From: Bacillus_AB infantis_B
GTDB taxonomy: Bacteria; Bacillota; Bacilli; Bacillales; Cytobacillaceae
Assembly (NCBI RefSeq): GCF_008180445.1
Contig: NZ_VTER01000015.1
Span: 27,179-91,178 of the forward strand
Reading direction: 5' to 3'
DNA length: 64,000 nt
Below are positions 16,274-24,118 of the stretch, piece after piece. Position 1 is the stretch's first letter. Each line of letters starts with the position of its first letter. The position numbers were made by a program, and so were the translations under genes. The notes beneath the pieces are model-generated. The model was not told the origin of the DNA, ran no database searches, and saw only the letters and a list, made by a program, of their open reading frames with translations.

Positions 16274-17733
16274 GATGACACCCTCTTCCGGTATTTGTGG
16301 AGCGCTTCAGCTGTACAGTCATATACAGCTTTGCTGATCAGCTTGCCAAGCGGTGTAATCGTTCCTGCAAACTCCAGCTTTTTCCCTGACTGGGCCGCAG
16401 CAATCAGGATACTGTCTGTGCTAGTGCCTGTTGCCAGAGTGCCTGACACCTTATCCTCAATACCATGGTCATGAAGCACCTTCACCTTTGTTTCTGTGGC
16501 TGTCATGATGCTTTGAATGAAGGCTTCCTCTGTCAGATTTCCGTTGATGAAGATCCATGTGTTGATCGTGCCTGGGGTAAACTCAAAGCTGTGCAGGCCG
16601 CTTTGGGAAGCGTCTACAGCATTCCCTGTTCCCGCGGTGACAACTGCAAGGAGAGAAAAGCCGTCGGATTCATAGAGCCTGTAGGCAGCGTCGGCCACCT
16701 GGACGGCTGTCATCATGCCGACCGTCTCGCCTGGCTCATAGCCGTTTTCCCGCAGATATTCTTTCATTTCTGCCCGGTGGTCACTGCAGTCATAAGTGTT
16801 CGGCACCTGGCGGTTAACAAACAGCCTGTGCCAGCCTACCCCGGCTCCTGCCACCCCCGAGGACATCGTGCGGAGGGGGAAAGGAGAATTCACAAGCACA
16901 TGGTCTTCGTACACCTGGACATCTTTTTCGCCGATAACGGCCGGTTCAGCAGTCAGGTCACCTGGCAGGATCGCCATCTGCGGGGCAGGGACGGCAGGAT
17001 GGGCATGCTTCATGATATCCGTCTGATAGACTGTGCGGATCCTGTCCTCATGGAGCACCTCGTTCGGGACATCTGCCGCCACTACCTTCCCGTTTTCCAT
17101 CAAAAGCAGCCTGTCGCAATACAGCGCCGCAAGATTCAGATCATGGAAAATGGAAACAACAGTCATCCCGCATTCTTTCGCCCATGTCCGCAGCAGGTCA
17201 AGCAGCTCTTTCTGGAATGATAGATCCAGATGGTTGGTCGGCTCATCCAGGAGCAGGATCTCAGGTTCCTGGGCCAGCGCCTGGGCAAGGAATACCCGCT
17301 GCCTCTCCCCGCCGGAAAGCTCATGGATATAATGGTCCTTGAATTCTGCGACCCGCGTCTGTTCCATCACGCGCTGGACGGTCTTTTCATCCTCTTCAGA
17401 CCAGGTCTGGAACCATCCCTTCTGATGGGCATACCTGCCTAAAGAAACTGTTTCTTTGACTGTATAAGAAAAAGACTGTGATGAATGCTGCGGCAGCACC
17501 GCAATGACCTTTGCCAGCTCTTTCACCGAGAACTCCGTCAAAGGCCTGCCTTTGACAGAAATGCTCCCGCTCTTATAGGAGAGGATGCCGCTCAGCATTT
17601 TTAAGAGAGTTGTCTTTCCGCTTCCATTTGGGCCCAGGATGCCGAACAGCTCCCCTTTTTTCACTGAAAAACTGACCTCTTTAATAATGCTTTCGTCTGC
17701 GTAGCCGCCGGTCAATCCTTGTATGCTCAGCAT
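16270..17733 (-). CDS. BtuD-CbiZ fusion: cobalamin ABC transporter ATPase fused to adenosylcobinamide amidohydrolase
   Basis: A 487-residue two-domain protein. Residues 1-255 are an ABC ATPase: Walker A GILGPNGSGKTT (33-44), Q-loop in LPQHSSQ, signature LSGGERQR (about 138-145), Walker B ILLLDEPTNHLD. Residues about 280-485 are CbiZ, with GVAGAGVGWHRLFVNRQVP, VVTAGTGNAVDAS and LATGTSTDSILIA. The ATPase drives BtuFC; CbiZ hydrolyses the amide of (adenosyl)cobinamide to give cobyric acid, so imported cobinamides enter synthesis. The start shares one base with the stop of btuC. The same fusion is known from B. halodurans. Confidence 0.93.
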   Translation of the reverse strand: MLSIQGLTGGYADESIIKEVSFSVKKGELFGILGPNGSGKTTLLKMLSGILSYKSGSISVKGRPLTEFSVKELAKVIAVLPQHSSQSFSYTVKETVSLGRYAHQKGWFQTWSEEDEKTVQRVMEQTRVAEFKDHYIHELSGGERQRVFLAQALAQEPEILLLDEPTNHLDLSFQKELLDLLRTWAKECGMTVVSIFHDLNLAALYCDRLLLMENGKVVAADVPNEVLHEDRIRTVYQTDIMKHAHPAVPAPQMAILPGDLTAEPAVIGEKDVQVYEDHVLVNSPFPLRTMSSGVAGAGVGWHRLFVNRQVPNTYDCSDHRAEMKEYLRENGYEPGETVGMMTAVQVADAAYRLYESDGFSLLAVVTAGTGNAVDASQSGLHSFEFTPGTINTWIFINGNLTEEAFIQSIMTATETKVKVLHDHGIEDKVSGTLATGTSTDSILIAAAQSGKKLEFAGTITPLGKLISKAVYDCTAEALHKYRKRVSS

Positions 17734-18794
17734 CAGACCGTCCTCCTATTTCTTCTTTTCAGCAAAATGAGTGCAAAAACAGGCGCTCCGATGATGCTCG
17801 TAATGACGCCGATCGGCAGCTCTGTCGGCGAGATGACCGTCCGTGCGACCAGGTCGGCAAGAATCAGGAAGCCTGCGCCGGTCAGCATCGACAAAGGCAG
17901 CAGATGGATATGATCAGGCCCCCACAGCCGCCTTGTCAGATGCGGGATGACGAGGCCGACAAAGCCGATGGTGCCTGACACTGCGACGGCTGCGCCTGTT
18001 AAAATGGACCCAGCCACAAGGACCATCATTTTTCTTCTTTGCACATTTACGCCCAGATGCTGTGCACGCTCTTCTCCAAATGACATGGCATTCAGCTCTT
18101 TCGCATTCATCATTAACAGAAGGCTTCCTATTATGAAAAACGGCAGGATGATGCGGATATAGGCCCATCCCCTCATCGAAACGCTCCCCATGATCCAGCC
18201 GATGATCTGCCTGAGCTCTTCTCCTGTCAAAGCGATCATGAGCGAAATGAGGGCGCCAAGAAAAGAACTCACAATAATCCCTGTCAAAATGATCGTTTCC
18301 ACCTTCATGGCCCTGTCAATTCTTCTTGCAAAAAACAGCACGGCAAATATGGTCAGGAATGAGAAAACCATGCTGAGAATAGGCAGTGTAAAGAGGCCGG
18401 CAAACGGGATCGATATTTGAAAAAACAGCACCAGCACTGCACCGACGGACGCACCCGATGAAACCCCAAGTGTATAAGGATCTGCAAGCGGATTCCGCAA
18501 GAGGCCCTGGAAGGCTGCCCCCGCGATGGCGAGGGAAGCTCCTACAAGCCCGGCAAGAATGACCCTGGGCAGGCGGATATTCATCACAATATTGCTGTGC
18601 ATCGGGTCAACCAAAGCATCAAGCTGAATCGGCAGAAGCTTAGATCCAACTATATTAATGATAGAAGGAATCGGCACAGAGACTGTACCGATTGAAATCC
18701 CCACCAGCATGCACAGGACAAGGAAAGCGGCTGCAAACACATAGGCTGACAGCTTATTCTTACTTAAATACGTCCGGATAGACAGCTTTGGCAA
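17733..18794 (-). CDS. btuC: cobalamin/corrinoid ABC transporter permease BtuC
   Basis: A 353-residue FecCD-family permease with about ten helices. LPRVILAGLVGASLAIAGAA and FQGLLRNPLADPYTLGVSSG are the family signature near residues 75-115, and GFVGLVIPHLTRRLWGPDH the coupling-helix region. The start is a TTG at 18794, overlapping btuF by 35 bases, with GAAGGAG and AGAGG before it; no in-frame ATG is near. It forms the transporter with BtuF and the BtuD-CbiZ fusion. Confidence 0.9.
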   Translation of the reverse strand: MPKLSIRTYLSKNKLSAYVFAAAFLVLCMLVGISIGTVSVPIPSIINIVGSKLLPIQLDALVDPMHSNIVMNIRLPRVILAGLVGASLAIAGAAFQGLLRNPLADPYTLGVSSGASVGAVLVLFFQISIPFAGLFTLPILSMVFSFLTIFAVLFFARRIDRAMKVETIILTGIIVSSFLGALISLMIALTGEELRQIIGWIMGSVSMRGWAYIRIILPFFIIGSLLLMMNAKELNAMSFGEERAQHLGVNVQRRKMMVLVAGSILTGAAVAVSGTIGFVGLVIPHLTRRLWGPDHIHLLPLSMLTGAGFLILADLVARTVISPTELPIGVITSIIGAPVFALILLKRRNRRTV

Positions 18795-19731
18795 ATTCCT
18801 CTACTCCTTCAGCAAGCCTTGGGCCGGAGCGGCTTACTGTATCTGAATCCACACTGAACACCTGCTTGTTTTTAACGGCATTCACATCCTGCCAGCCTTC
18901 TCGGGCAAGCACTTCAGCAACGGCATCTTCATTGCGGTAGCCGGAAGTGGAAATGATCACGTCCGGATTTTCCTTGATGATGGCTTCAGGATCTACCTTT
19001 GGCCAGCCTTCTTCTTTTACAATATTCTCTGCATTAATCATCGTTAGCATTTCATCCATGAATGTATTTTTCCCAGGCGAATAAATCTCCGGCGCTGGAG
19101 ACACCTCTACAAAGACTTTCTTCTTTTCTGTTACTGCAGCAGCTTTTTCTTTGATTGCCTCTATCTTCTCTTTCATCCCGGCAATCACTTCTTCTGCTTC
19201 TTCCTTTGCACCTGAAGCGGTCCCGATCATCTCGATCGACTCATATACCTGTTCAAAGCTCTGGGCATCATTGACAACCAGCACAGCGATGCCTGAATCC
19301 TTCAGCTGCTGCAATCCTGCAGTTGAATTATGTGCGCTTGAAGCGTGTGCAAGAACCAGGTCTGGAGCAAGGGAGATGATTTTTTCAACATTGAACTCCA
19401 TTCCGCCGATTTTCTCTTTATCTGCTGTCTCTTCCGGGTAGTTATCAAAATCTGATACCCCAACCACTTCTTCTCCCAGACCGAGTGCAAACGCAGTTTC
19501 CGTATTGCTTGGAATCAGGGAAACAATCTTCTCCGGCTTTTCTTCAATGACAACTTCTTCACCGGCGGCATCTGTGATGGTAACCGGATATTCTGCTTTT
19601 TCTGTTTCTGTCTCTGTCTGTTCAGTGCTGCTGCCATTGTCCTTTTCAGGCTCTGCCGCTGAATCGCCGCAGCCTGACAGAACACCAGCAGCCAAAAGCA
19701 TGCTGAATAATAATGAATAAAGCTTTTTCAT
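18760..19731 (-). CDS. btuF: cobalamin/corrinoid-binding lipoprotein BtuF
   Basis: A 323-residue class III substrate-binding protein. MKKLYSLLFSMLLAAGVLSGC is a lipoprotein signal with Cys-21 as the lipidated residue, then an acidic/Ser/Thr-rich linker, then the BtuF/FhuD fold: KIVSLIPSNTETAFALGLG, APDLVLAHASS, and NPDVIISTSGYR. The ATG at 19731 follows GGGGGATTTACC. As first gene it lies behind the adenosylcobalamin riboswitch. An iron-siderophore ligand is possible for this family, but the riboswitch and neighbours point to corrinoids. Confidence 0.93.
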   Translation of the reverse strand: MKKLYSLLFSMLLAAGVLSGCGDSAAEPEKDNGSSTEQTETETEKAEYPVTITDAAGEEVVIEEKPEKIVSLIPSNTETAFALGLGEEVVGVSDFDNYPEETADKEKIGGMEFNVEKIISLAPDLVLAHASSAHNSTAGLQQLKDSGIAVLVVNDAQSFEQVYESIEMIGTASGAKEEAEEVIAGMKEKIEAIKEKAAAVTEKKKVFVEVSPAPEIYSPGKNTFMDEMLTMINAENIVKEEGWPKVDPEAIIKENPDVIISTSGYRNEDAVAEVLAREGWQDVNAVKNKQVFSVDSDTVSRSGPRLAEGVEEFAKAVYPDVFK

Positions 19732-19815
19732 GGTAAATCCCCCTGTAGAATAAATGTCGCAAAATTCATGCTGCAAAGGTCTTATGCCCAAAAAGGGACC
19801 AGCATCCTTTGGAAC

Positions 19816-19852
19816 CAAAAAAAAGCATCCCCAATAAACATGGAGATGCTTT
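19816..19852 (-). terminator. riboswitch-controlled terminator before btuF
   Basis: On the minus strand AAGCATCTCC pairs with GGGGATGCTT around a 9-base loop, followed by eight T residues. It lies between the aptamer and the btuF start, so B12 binding probably favours termination. Confidence 0.85.
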
Positions 19853-19925
19853 GCACGGCGTGCGCAGATTCAAAATAAAAGATTCCAAAAGGCTGCCGTA
19901 CACCTCCCTATCCTCGTAGGTTTAT

Positions 19926-20090
19926 GGGTGCATAAGAATCAGGCAGGTCTCCTGGCTCATGGTCAATGCTCGCTGCCCCTTCCCATACATCCCGTACAGT
20001 GGCTTCTGCAGCTTGCTCCCATTTACAGTGGCGGGACCGCGTTGGAATTTGCACCAACTTCCCTTTTAAGTCTTTCAAAGAAAAACACCT
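19926..20090 (-). promoter_or_regulatory. adenosylcobalamin riboswitch
   Basis: On the minus strand the aptamer opens with GGTG (20089-20086) and closes with CACC. Inside are GCGGTCCCGCCACTG (GCCACTG core, 20042-20036), AAATGGGAGC, and the B12 box AGCCAGGAGACCTGCC (19957-19942). These are the conserved blocks of the cobalamin riboswitch. It should shut off the whole cob salvage operon when adenosylcobalamin is plentiful. Confidence 0.95.
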
Positions 20091-20125
20091 GTTTCTGCAT
20101 ATGTATGAAATTTTCCGCTATCGCC

Positions 20126-20131
20126 ATTATA
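20126..20131 (-). promoter_or_regulatory. -10 box of the cobalamin operon promoter
   Basis: A consensus TATAAT on the minus strand sits about 35 bases before the aptamer. The -35 region is weak (TAGTTT at 16 bases). Confidence 0.5.
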
Positions 20132-20154
20132 CACTATTTCTTCTTTAAAACTAG

Positions 20155-20198
20155 CAGAAAAAGGGCCGTCCGGAAGAAGACCGGGCAGGCCCTTTTTG
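20155..20198. terminator. terminator of the MFS gene
   Basis: AAAAAGGGCC and GGCCCTTTTT form the outer stem, with an inner CCGG-CCGG pair; the arms continue to CTAGCA/TGCTAG. It isolates the MFS gene from the cob operon promoter. Confidence 0.8.
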
Positions 20199-21374
20199 CT
20201 AGACGGTCGGGCTGCTGCTTCTTGCCGGCCGCCTGCTCTTCAATCCTGCCATCGAGAAAGCGGCAGCGCCAAGCGCTAAGAGGATGAAGACTCCCCCTGC
20301 CGAAGCGTTCCACTCGACTGAAGCCTGTTCAATTACAATTCCCCCGATCAGAGACCCAAAGGCAATCCCAAAGTGCAGGGCTGAGTTATTCAAGCTTTGC
20401 TGTATATCCGAAGTTTCCGGCGATGTCTCTATCAAATAGCTCTGCAAGGCCGGTGTGATTGCCCAGCTCAGCATGCTCCAGATAATCATGACCGCAATGA
20501 ACAGCGGCAGGGAAAAGGCAGTATGCGGAATCGAGAACAGTGCAGCCGCAAACAGCACGATAATGGCTAAAATTGTCGGCTTTGTCCCGAAGCGGTCGGC
20601 GAGATAACCGCCTGCACCGCCGCCGGCGACCGCTGCAATACCGAACAGCAGATACATGATGCTGACCCAGTTTCCGTCCATTCCCAGGACGGTCTTTAAG
20701 AATGGAGTCAGATATCCATACAGTGTCAGGTGCCCTGCTAAAAAGAGGAAAGAGGCCAGCTGGGCGAATAGAATTTTCCGGTTCTTCAGCGCAGCGAACA
20801 TCTGCCTGATGGATATGGCAGCTTTCGGCTCAATCCGGTCCATGAAAAAGTACACACCTGCTATCGACAGGCAGGTCAGGACAGCAATCAACAGGAACGG
20901 CGCCCTCCAGCCAAATTCATTACCAAGCATAAGCCCGGCCGGAATGCCAAGAACAAGTGAAGCACTTACGCCCATAAACACGATGCCGATCGCCCGTGCG
21001 CGGTATTTTTCCTGCACAATATTCGATGCGATCGTGATGCACAGCACAACAAGCAAAGATCCGCTCGCCGCGGATACGACCCTTGCAAGAAAAAGAATAC
21101 TATAACTTGGGCTCAGGAAAGCCAGAATATTCCCTGCCAGGAATACGAGCAGAGCCATGAGCGTCAGCTTTTTCCTTTCCACTCCCCCGGTTGCTGTCAG
21201 CAGAATCGGTGCCGCGACAGCATATACAATCGAAAACACACTGATCAAAAGGCCCGCTTTTCCGATGCTGACATGAAGATCGGCCGCAACCAGATCAATG
21301 ATTCCTCCTATAATAAGCTCGACCATCCCGACTACAAAGGAAACGATCGTCAAAAGATACACACGTTTATCCAT
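20199..21374 (-). CDS. MFS transporter (DHA1-type exporter, PbuE/YbcL-like)
   Basis: A 391-residue protein with twelve predicted membrane segments. VGMVELIIGGIIDLVAADL (helix 1), SAGKAGLLIS-like helix 2 and the loop after it, and ARVVSAASGSLLVVLCI (helix 4) resemble the drug and purine efflux members of the family. Start at the ATG at 21374 after GAGAGGTG. It is divergent from a TrmB-type regulator with a perfect palindrome between them, so substrate-responsive control is likely. Substrate not known. Confidence 0.85.
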   Translation of the reverse strand: MDKRVYLLTIVSFVVGMVELIIGGIIDLVAADLHVSIGKAGLLISVFSIVYAVAAPILLTATGGVERKKLTLMALLVFLAGNILAFLSPSYSILFLARVVSAASGSLLVVLCITIASNIVQEKYRARAIGIVFMGVSASLVLGIPAGLMLGNEFGWRAPFLLIAVLTCLSIAGVYFFMDRIEPKAAISIRQMFAALKNRKILFAQLASFLFLAGHLTLYGYLTPFLKTVLGMDGNWVSIMYLLFGIAAVAGGGAGGYLADRFGTKPTILAIIVLFAAALFSIPHTAFSLPLFIAVMIIWSMLSWAITPALQSYLIETSPETSDIQQSLNNSALHFGIAFGSLIGGIVIEQASVEWNASAGGVFILLALGAAAFSMAGLKSRRPARSSSPTV

Positions 21375-21393
21375 TTTATACACCTCTCAATTA

Positions 21394-21413
21394 GTTACCA
21401 CCACAATGGTAAC
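21394..21413. promoter_or_regulatory. palindromic operator between MFS gene and TrmB-type regulator
   Basis: GTTACCA and TGGTAAC are perfect 7-base inverted arms six bases apart, 19 bases in front of the MFS start. Probably the site of the divergent regulator. Confidence 0.6.
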
Positions 21414-21509
21414 TTTTTATAGGGATAGGTGCAAGTGTTAATTTTCCCAGTGCGATTTAGCGGAAAAGATATGATATTATTAAGAAAAACTGACTCAGGA
21501 GTTCTGTCT

Positions 21510-22268
21510 ATGCTGCAGCAATTCGGGTTTACCCAATATGAAAGCCAAATTTATCAGGCGCTTATTTCCGCGGACCAGCCTCTGGACGCCACAGGGATCG
21601 TCAAGCTCTCTGCCGTCCCCCGCTCAAAGGTGTATGAAGTAATTCACCGCCTGGCAGAGAAAGGCATCATCCTTGAAACGACGGTAGAAAAAAAGCGTTT
21701 GTACACCGCCCTTCCCGTGGAATCGGTGATCAGCAGGCTGAAAGCAGATTTCGAAACCAGCGTCCAGGAGCTGCGGGAGGCAGCCGTCAAAAAACCTGTC
21801 GCGGATGACCGGGTGTGGACCTTGAAGGATAATCACTCCATCCTCTCCCTGCTGGAGGAAATGCTCGGCAGGGCGGAAAGAAAAATCATCATCTCTGCCT
21901 GGGGCGATGATTTGGAGAAGTATGCGGAGCTGCTGGAGGAAAAGCACGAAAGCGGCGTCAGTATCCATGTCCACTCTATCGGAAATATCGAAACAAGCCT
22001 CCCGTCCGTCTCGGTCCTGATTCCGGACAAGCATCATGAAACACTCGAAAGAAGCAGGATTGCCATCATCGACGAAGAAGAAATGCTGTTCGCCGGCATG
22101 GAAGCCGGCAAATGGAATGCCATCACGACCCGTTCAAGGCCGCTCGTGAAGTTTTTCGCTGAGTTCTTCTATCATGATGTCGCCCTTACCGAAATTACAC
22201 AGAAATATAAAGATACGATCATGGAGGATAAAGCGGTACGGGATGTTCTTTTGAAATTGCGGTATTAG
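21510..22268 (+). CDS. TrmB-family transcriptional regulator
   Basis: A 252-residue protein. The N-terminal winged helix (residues 1-75) reads LQQFGFTQYESQIYQALIS with the recognition helix in AVPRSKVYEVIHRLAEKGII, the TrmB pattern. The C-terminal part (residues 105-250) is a phospholipase D-like sensor domain: AERKIIISAWGDDLEKY, SGVSIHVHSIG, and RSRIAIIDEEEMLFAG. The ATG at 21510 has AGGAG eight bases upstream. It probably controls the divergent MFS exporter. Confidence 0.85.
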   Translation: MLQQFGFTQYESQIYQALISADQPLDATGIVKLSAVPRSKVYEVIHRLAEKGIILETTVEKKRLYTALPVESVISRLKADFETSVQELREAAVKKPVADDRVWTLKDNHSILSLLEEMLGRAERKIIISAWGDDLEKYAELLEEKHESGVSIHVHSIGNIETSLPSVSVLIPDKHHETLERSRIAIIDEEEMLFAGMEAGKWNAITTRSRPLVKFFAEFFYHDVALTEITQKYKDTIMEDKAVRDVLLKLRY

Positions 22269-22338
22269 GGGCGAGGCGGAGTGCGGGTATCTTTCGGTTG
22301 ACGGGGGGATTTGAGGTGCAGAAGAGTGAACGGACACT

Positions 22339-22770
22339 GGCACCCTCTGTTTTGTTAAAACTCCTTTAGAGGGTCTTAGTCGGCCTCACTAGCACCCTCT
22401 GTTTTAATAAAACTCTTCTAGAGGGCTTTAGTCAGGCTCACTAGCACCCTCTGTTTTAATAAAACTCTTCTAGAGGGCTTTAGTCAGGCTCACTAGCACC
22501 CTCTGTTTCACAAAAACTCTTCTAGAGGGCCTTAGTCGGCCTCACTGGCACCCTCTGTTTCACAAAAACTCTTCTAGAGGGCCTTAGTCGGGCTCACTAG
22601 CACCCTCTGTTTCACAAAAACTCTTCTAGAGGGTCTTAGTCGGGCTCACTGGCACCCTCTGTCTCACAAAAACTCTTCTAGAGGGCTTTAGTCAGGCTCA
22701 CTGGCACCCTCTGTTTCACAAAAACTCTTTTAGAGGGTCTTAGTCTCCTCACTGACACCCTCTATTCATC
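22339..22770. repeat. tandem array of 52-bp repeats (eight full copies and a degenerate ninth)
   Basis: Units start with GCACCCTCTG at 22340, 22392, 22444, 22496, 22548, 22600, 22652 and 22704, each exactly 52 bases apart; a ninth begins with ACACCCTCT at 22755. Copies 2 and 3 are nearly identical, and the outer ones differ more. Each unit contains CCCTCT and AGAGGG about 17 bases apart and can fold into a hairpin. The unit length is not a multiple of three, and no open frame crosses the array. It fills the gap between the TrmB gene and the next gene. Confidence 0.9.
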
Positions 22771-22795
22771 AAAATTAAAATTCCATCCAAAAAAA

Positions 22796-22822
22796 ACAAA
22801 AGCCCGGCACTCTGCCGGGCTT
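22796..22822 (-). terminator. terminator of the 22826-23602 gene
   Basis: On the minus strand AGCCCGGCA-GAG-TGCCGGGCT is followed by TTTGTTTTTTTT. Confidence 0.9.
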
Positions 22823-22825
22823 TCT

Positions 22826-23602
22826 TCATCTCGCATACAGCTTCCATTCCCGTGTTTTTTTATCAAACACAAGCTTGGCTTCACATTTTTCTTTTGCGAT
22901 GCTTTCGTATTCTTCGTACATGTCATCCATATTGGCGAAGTCGCCGATCACCCAGATGGGGATTTCAATCCGCGCACGATTTTGATCGGTCTGTCTGATG
23001 GAGATGACGGCGCCTTCCCTCATCATGTCTTTCATGTAGGAAATGGCTTCTTGCGGCACCGGCGGGAATGAACCTTTCTTCCGCAGGCCGAGAAGTGATT
23101 TTTCCGGCTTGATTTCGCTCAGCTTTTCAGGGATCAGCTGGCTCAGCAGGCGGTAAAAATCAGCCATATCCCGGTAATAGGTTTTGTTATACCAGCCGTC
23201 ATCATGGGCCAAGTACACAAAGCGGTTGCCAAGATAGTTATAAAATGGCGCTTTCAGGTGCTCCTTCAGATGTCCCAGATACAATAACTCTGCAATGGTC
23301 TGGCCCGGCAGCTCGTTCAGCCCGTCAAGCTCTTCAAAATCAATCCAGCAGAAGTCGCCATAGTTGTAGACATCATCAGAAAGCAGCTTATTCAGCTTTT
23401 CATACGGAACATACTCCAGGAGCGTATGCCGGTTAAATTCCCCATCATCAAATCCATGCTTCAGCAGCAGGAGATTCGCCATTACATCTGACAGTGAACG
23501 GGCAAACTCCTCAAATTCAATGCCGTAAGACATTACGTAATTTTCCTGTTCATTTAAGTGGACATATATGAGATCACGCGAGCTGTTATGATTCTTTTTC
23601 AA
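22826..23602 (-). CDS. conserved hypothetical protein
   Basis: A 258-residue soluble protein, acidic and rich in aromatic residues (YNYGDFCWIDFEELDGL; APFYNYLGNRFVYLAHDDGWY). No catalytic motif or membrane segment is visible. I set the start at TTG 23602 because CGGAGG stands eight bases before it; an upstream in-frame ATG at 23710 has no ribosome site. I do not recognise the family with confidence. It is monocistronic with its own terminator. Confidence 0.75.
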   Translation of the reverse strand: MKKNHNSSRDLIYVHLNEQENYVMSYGIEFEEFARSLSDVMANLLLLKHGFDDGEFNRHTLLEYVPYEKLNKLLSDDVYNYGDFCWIDFEELDGLNELPGQTIAELLYLGHLKEHLKAPFYNYLGNRFVYLAHDDGWYNKTYYRDMADFYRLLSQLIPEKLSEIKPEKSLLGLRKKGSFPPVPQEAISYMKDMMREGAVISIRQTDQNRARIEIPIWVIGDFANMDDMYEEYESIAKEKCEAKLVFDKKTREWKLYAR

Positions 23603-24118
23603 TAGCAGAACCTCCGAATAAAAATGAAAAAAGATGATTTCTGAGCCGATGGAGCGCGGGGCTGAACAGTTGTCGAAGTTTAATGCATCTTCTGATCTAT
23701 TAAAGTGCACAGCCTAGCTTCACGCTAAGCTGCCATGCCCGTCCGGATACAATATCCCTATTTTAGCAAAAAACATTGAAAATTTCTTAGTTTTAATAAA
23801 AATATAAATCGGCTGTAACTTTCCAATTTATGGCGGACTTCACAATGCAAGAATGACGGTGCTCATTCATTTGACATTAAAGCATCAGCAGACTGAGCAA
23901 AAATATGACCATCATAAATACTCTATTTTTCCTATTGAGTTTGAAAAAATCTCCTTTTAAGGAAACAATCTGCCTGGCAGATACGTCTATACTATTAGCC
24001 GCTTTCTGAAATTAAAAAACCAATCCGGACTTTCGCCAGAATCCACTTGCCTCCCCCTGCAGAGGGGCGGCTTATATACACAATGGCCAAACTGAAATGA
24101 AACAGGGTGTATTTTATA
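23603..24118. other. intergenic region between divergent genes
   Basis: A 516-base A+T-rich gap. Apart from the ECF-type promoter listed at 23962-23987, I see no RNA structure, repeat or open frame that I can support. Confidence 0.5.
23962..23987 (+). promoter_or_regulatory. candidate ECF (sigma-M-like) promoter of rodA
   Basis: GAAAC (23962-23966), a 17-base spacer and CGTC (23984-23987) fit the sigma-M/sigma-W type consensus. B. subtilis rodA is known to be partly sigma-M dependent. Confidence 0.5.

Noticed and set aside
22339..22770. CRISPR array
   Set aside because: The units are joined directly with no unique spacers, the length is exactly 52 throughout, and no cas genes are present in the window.
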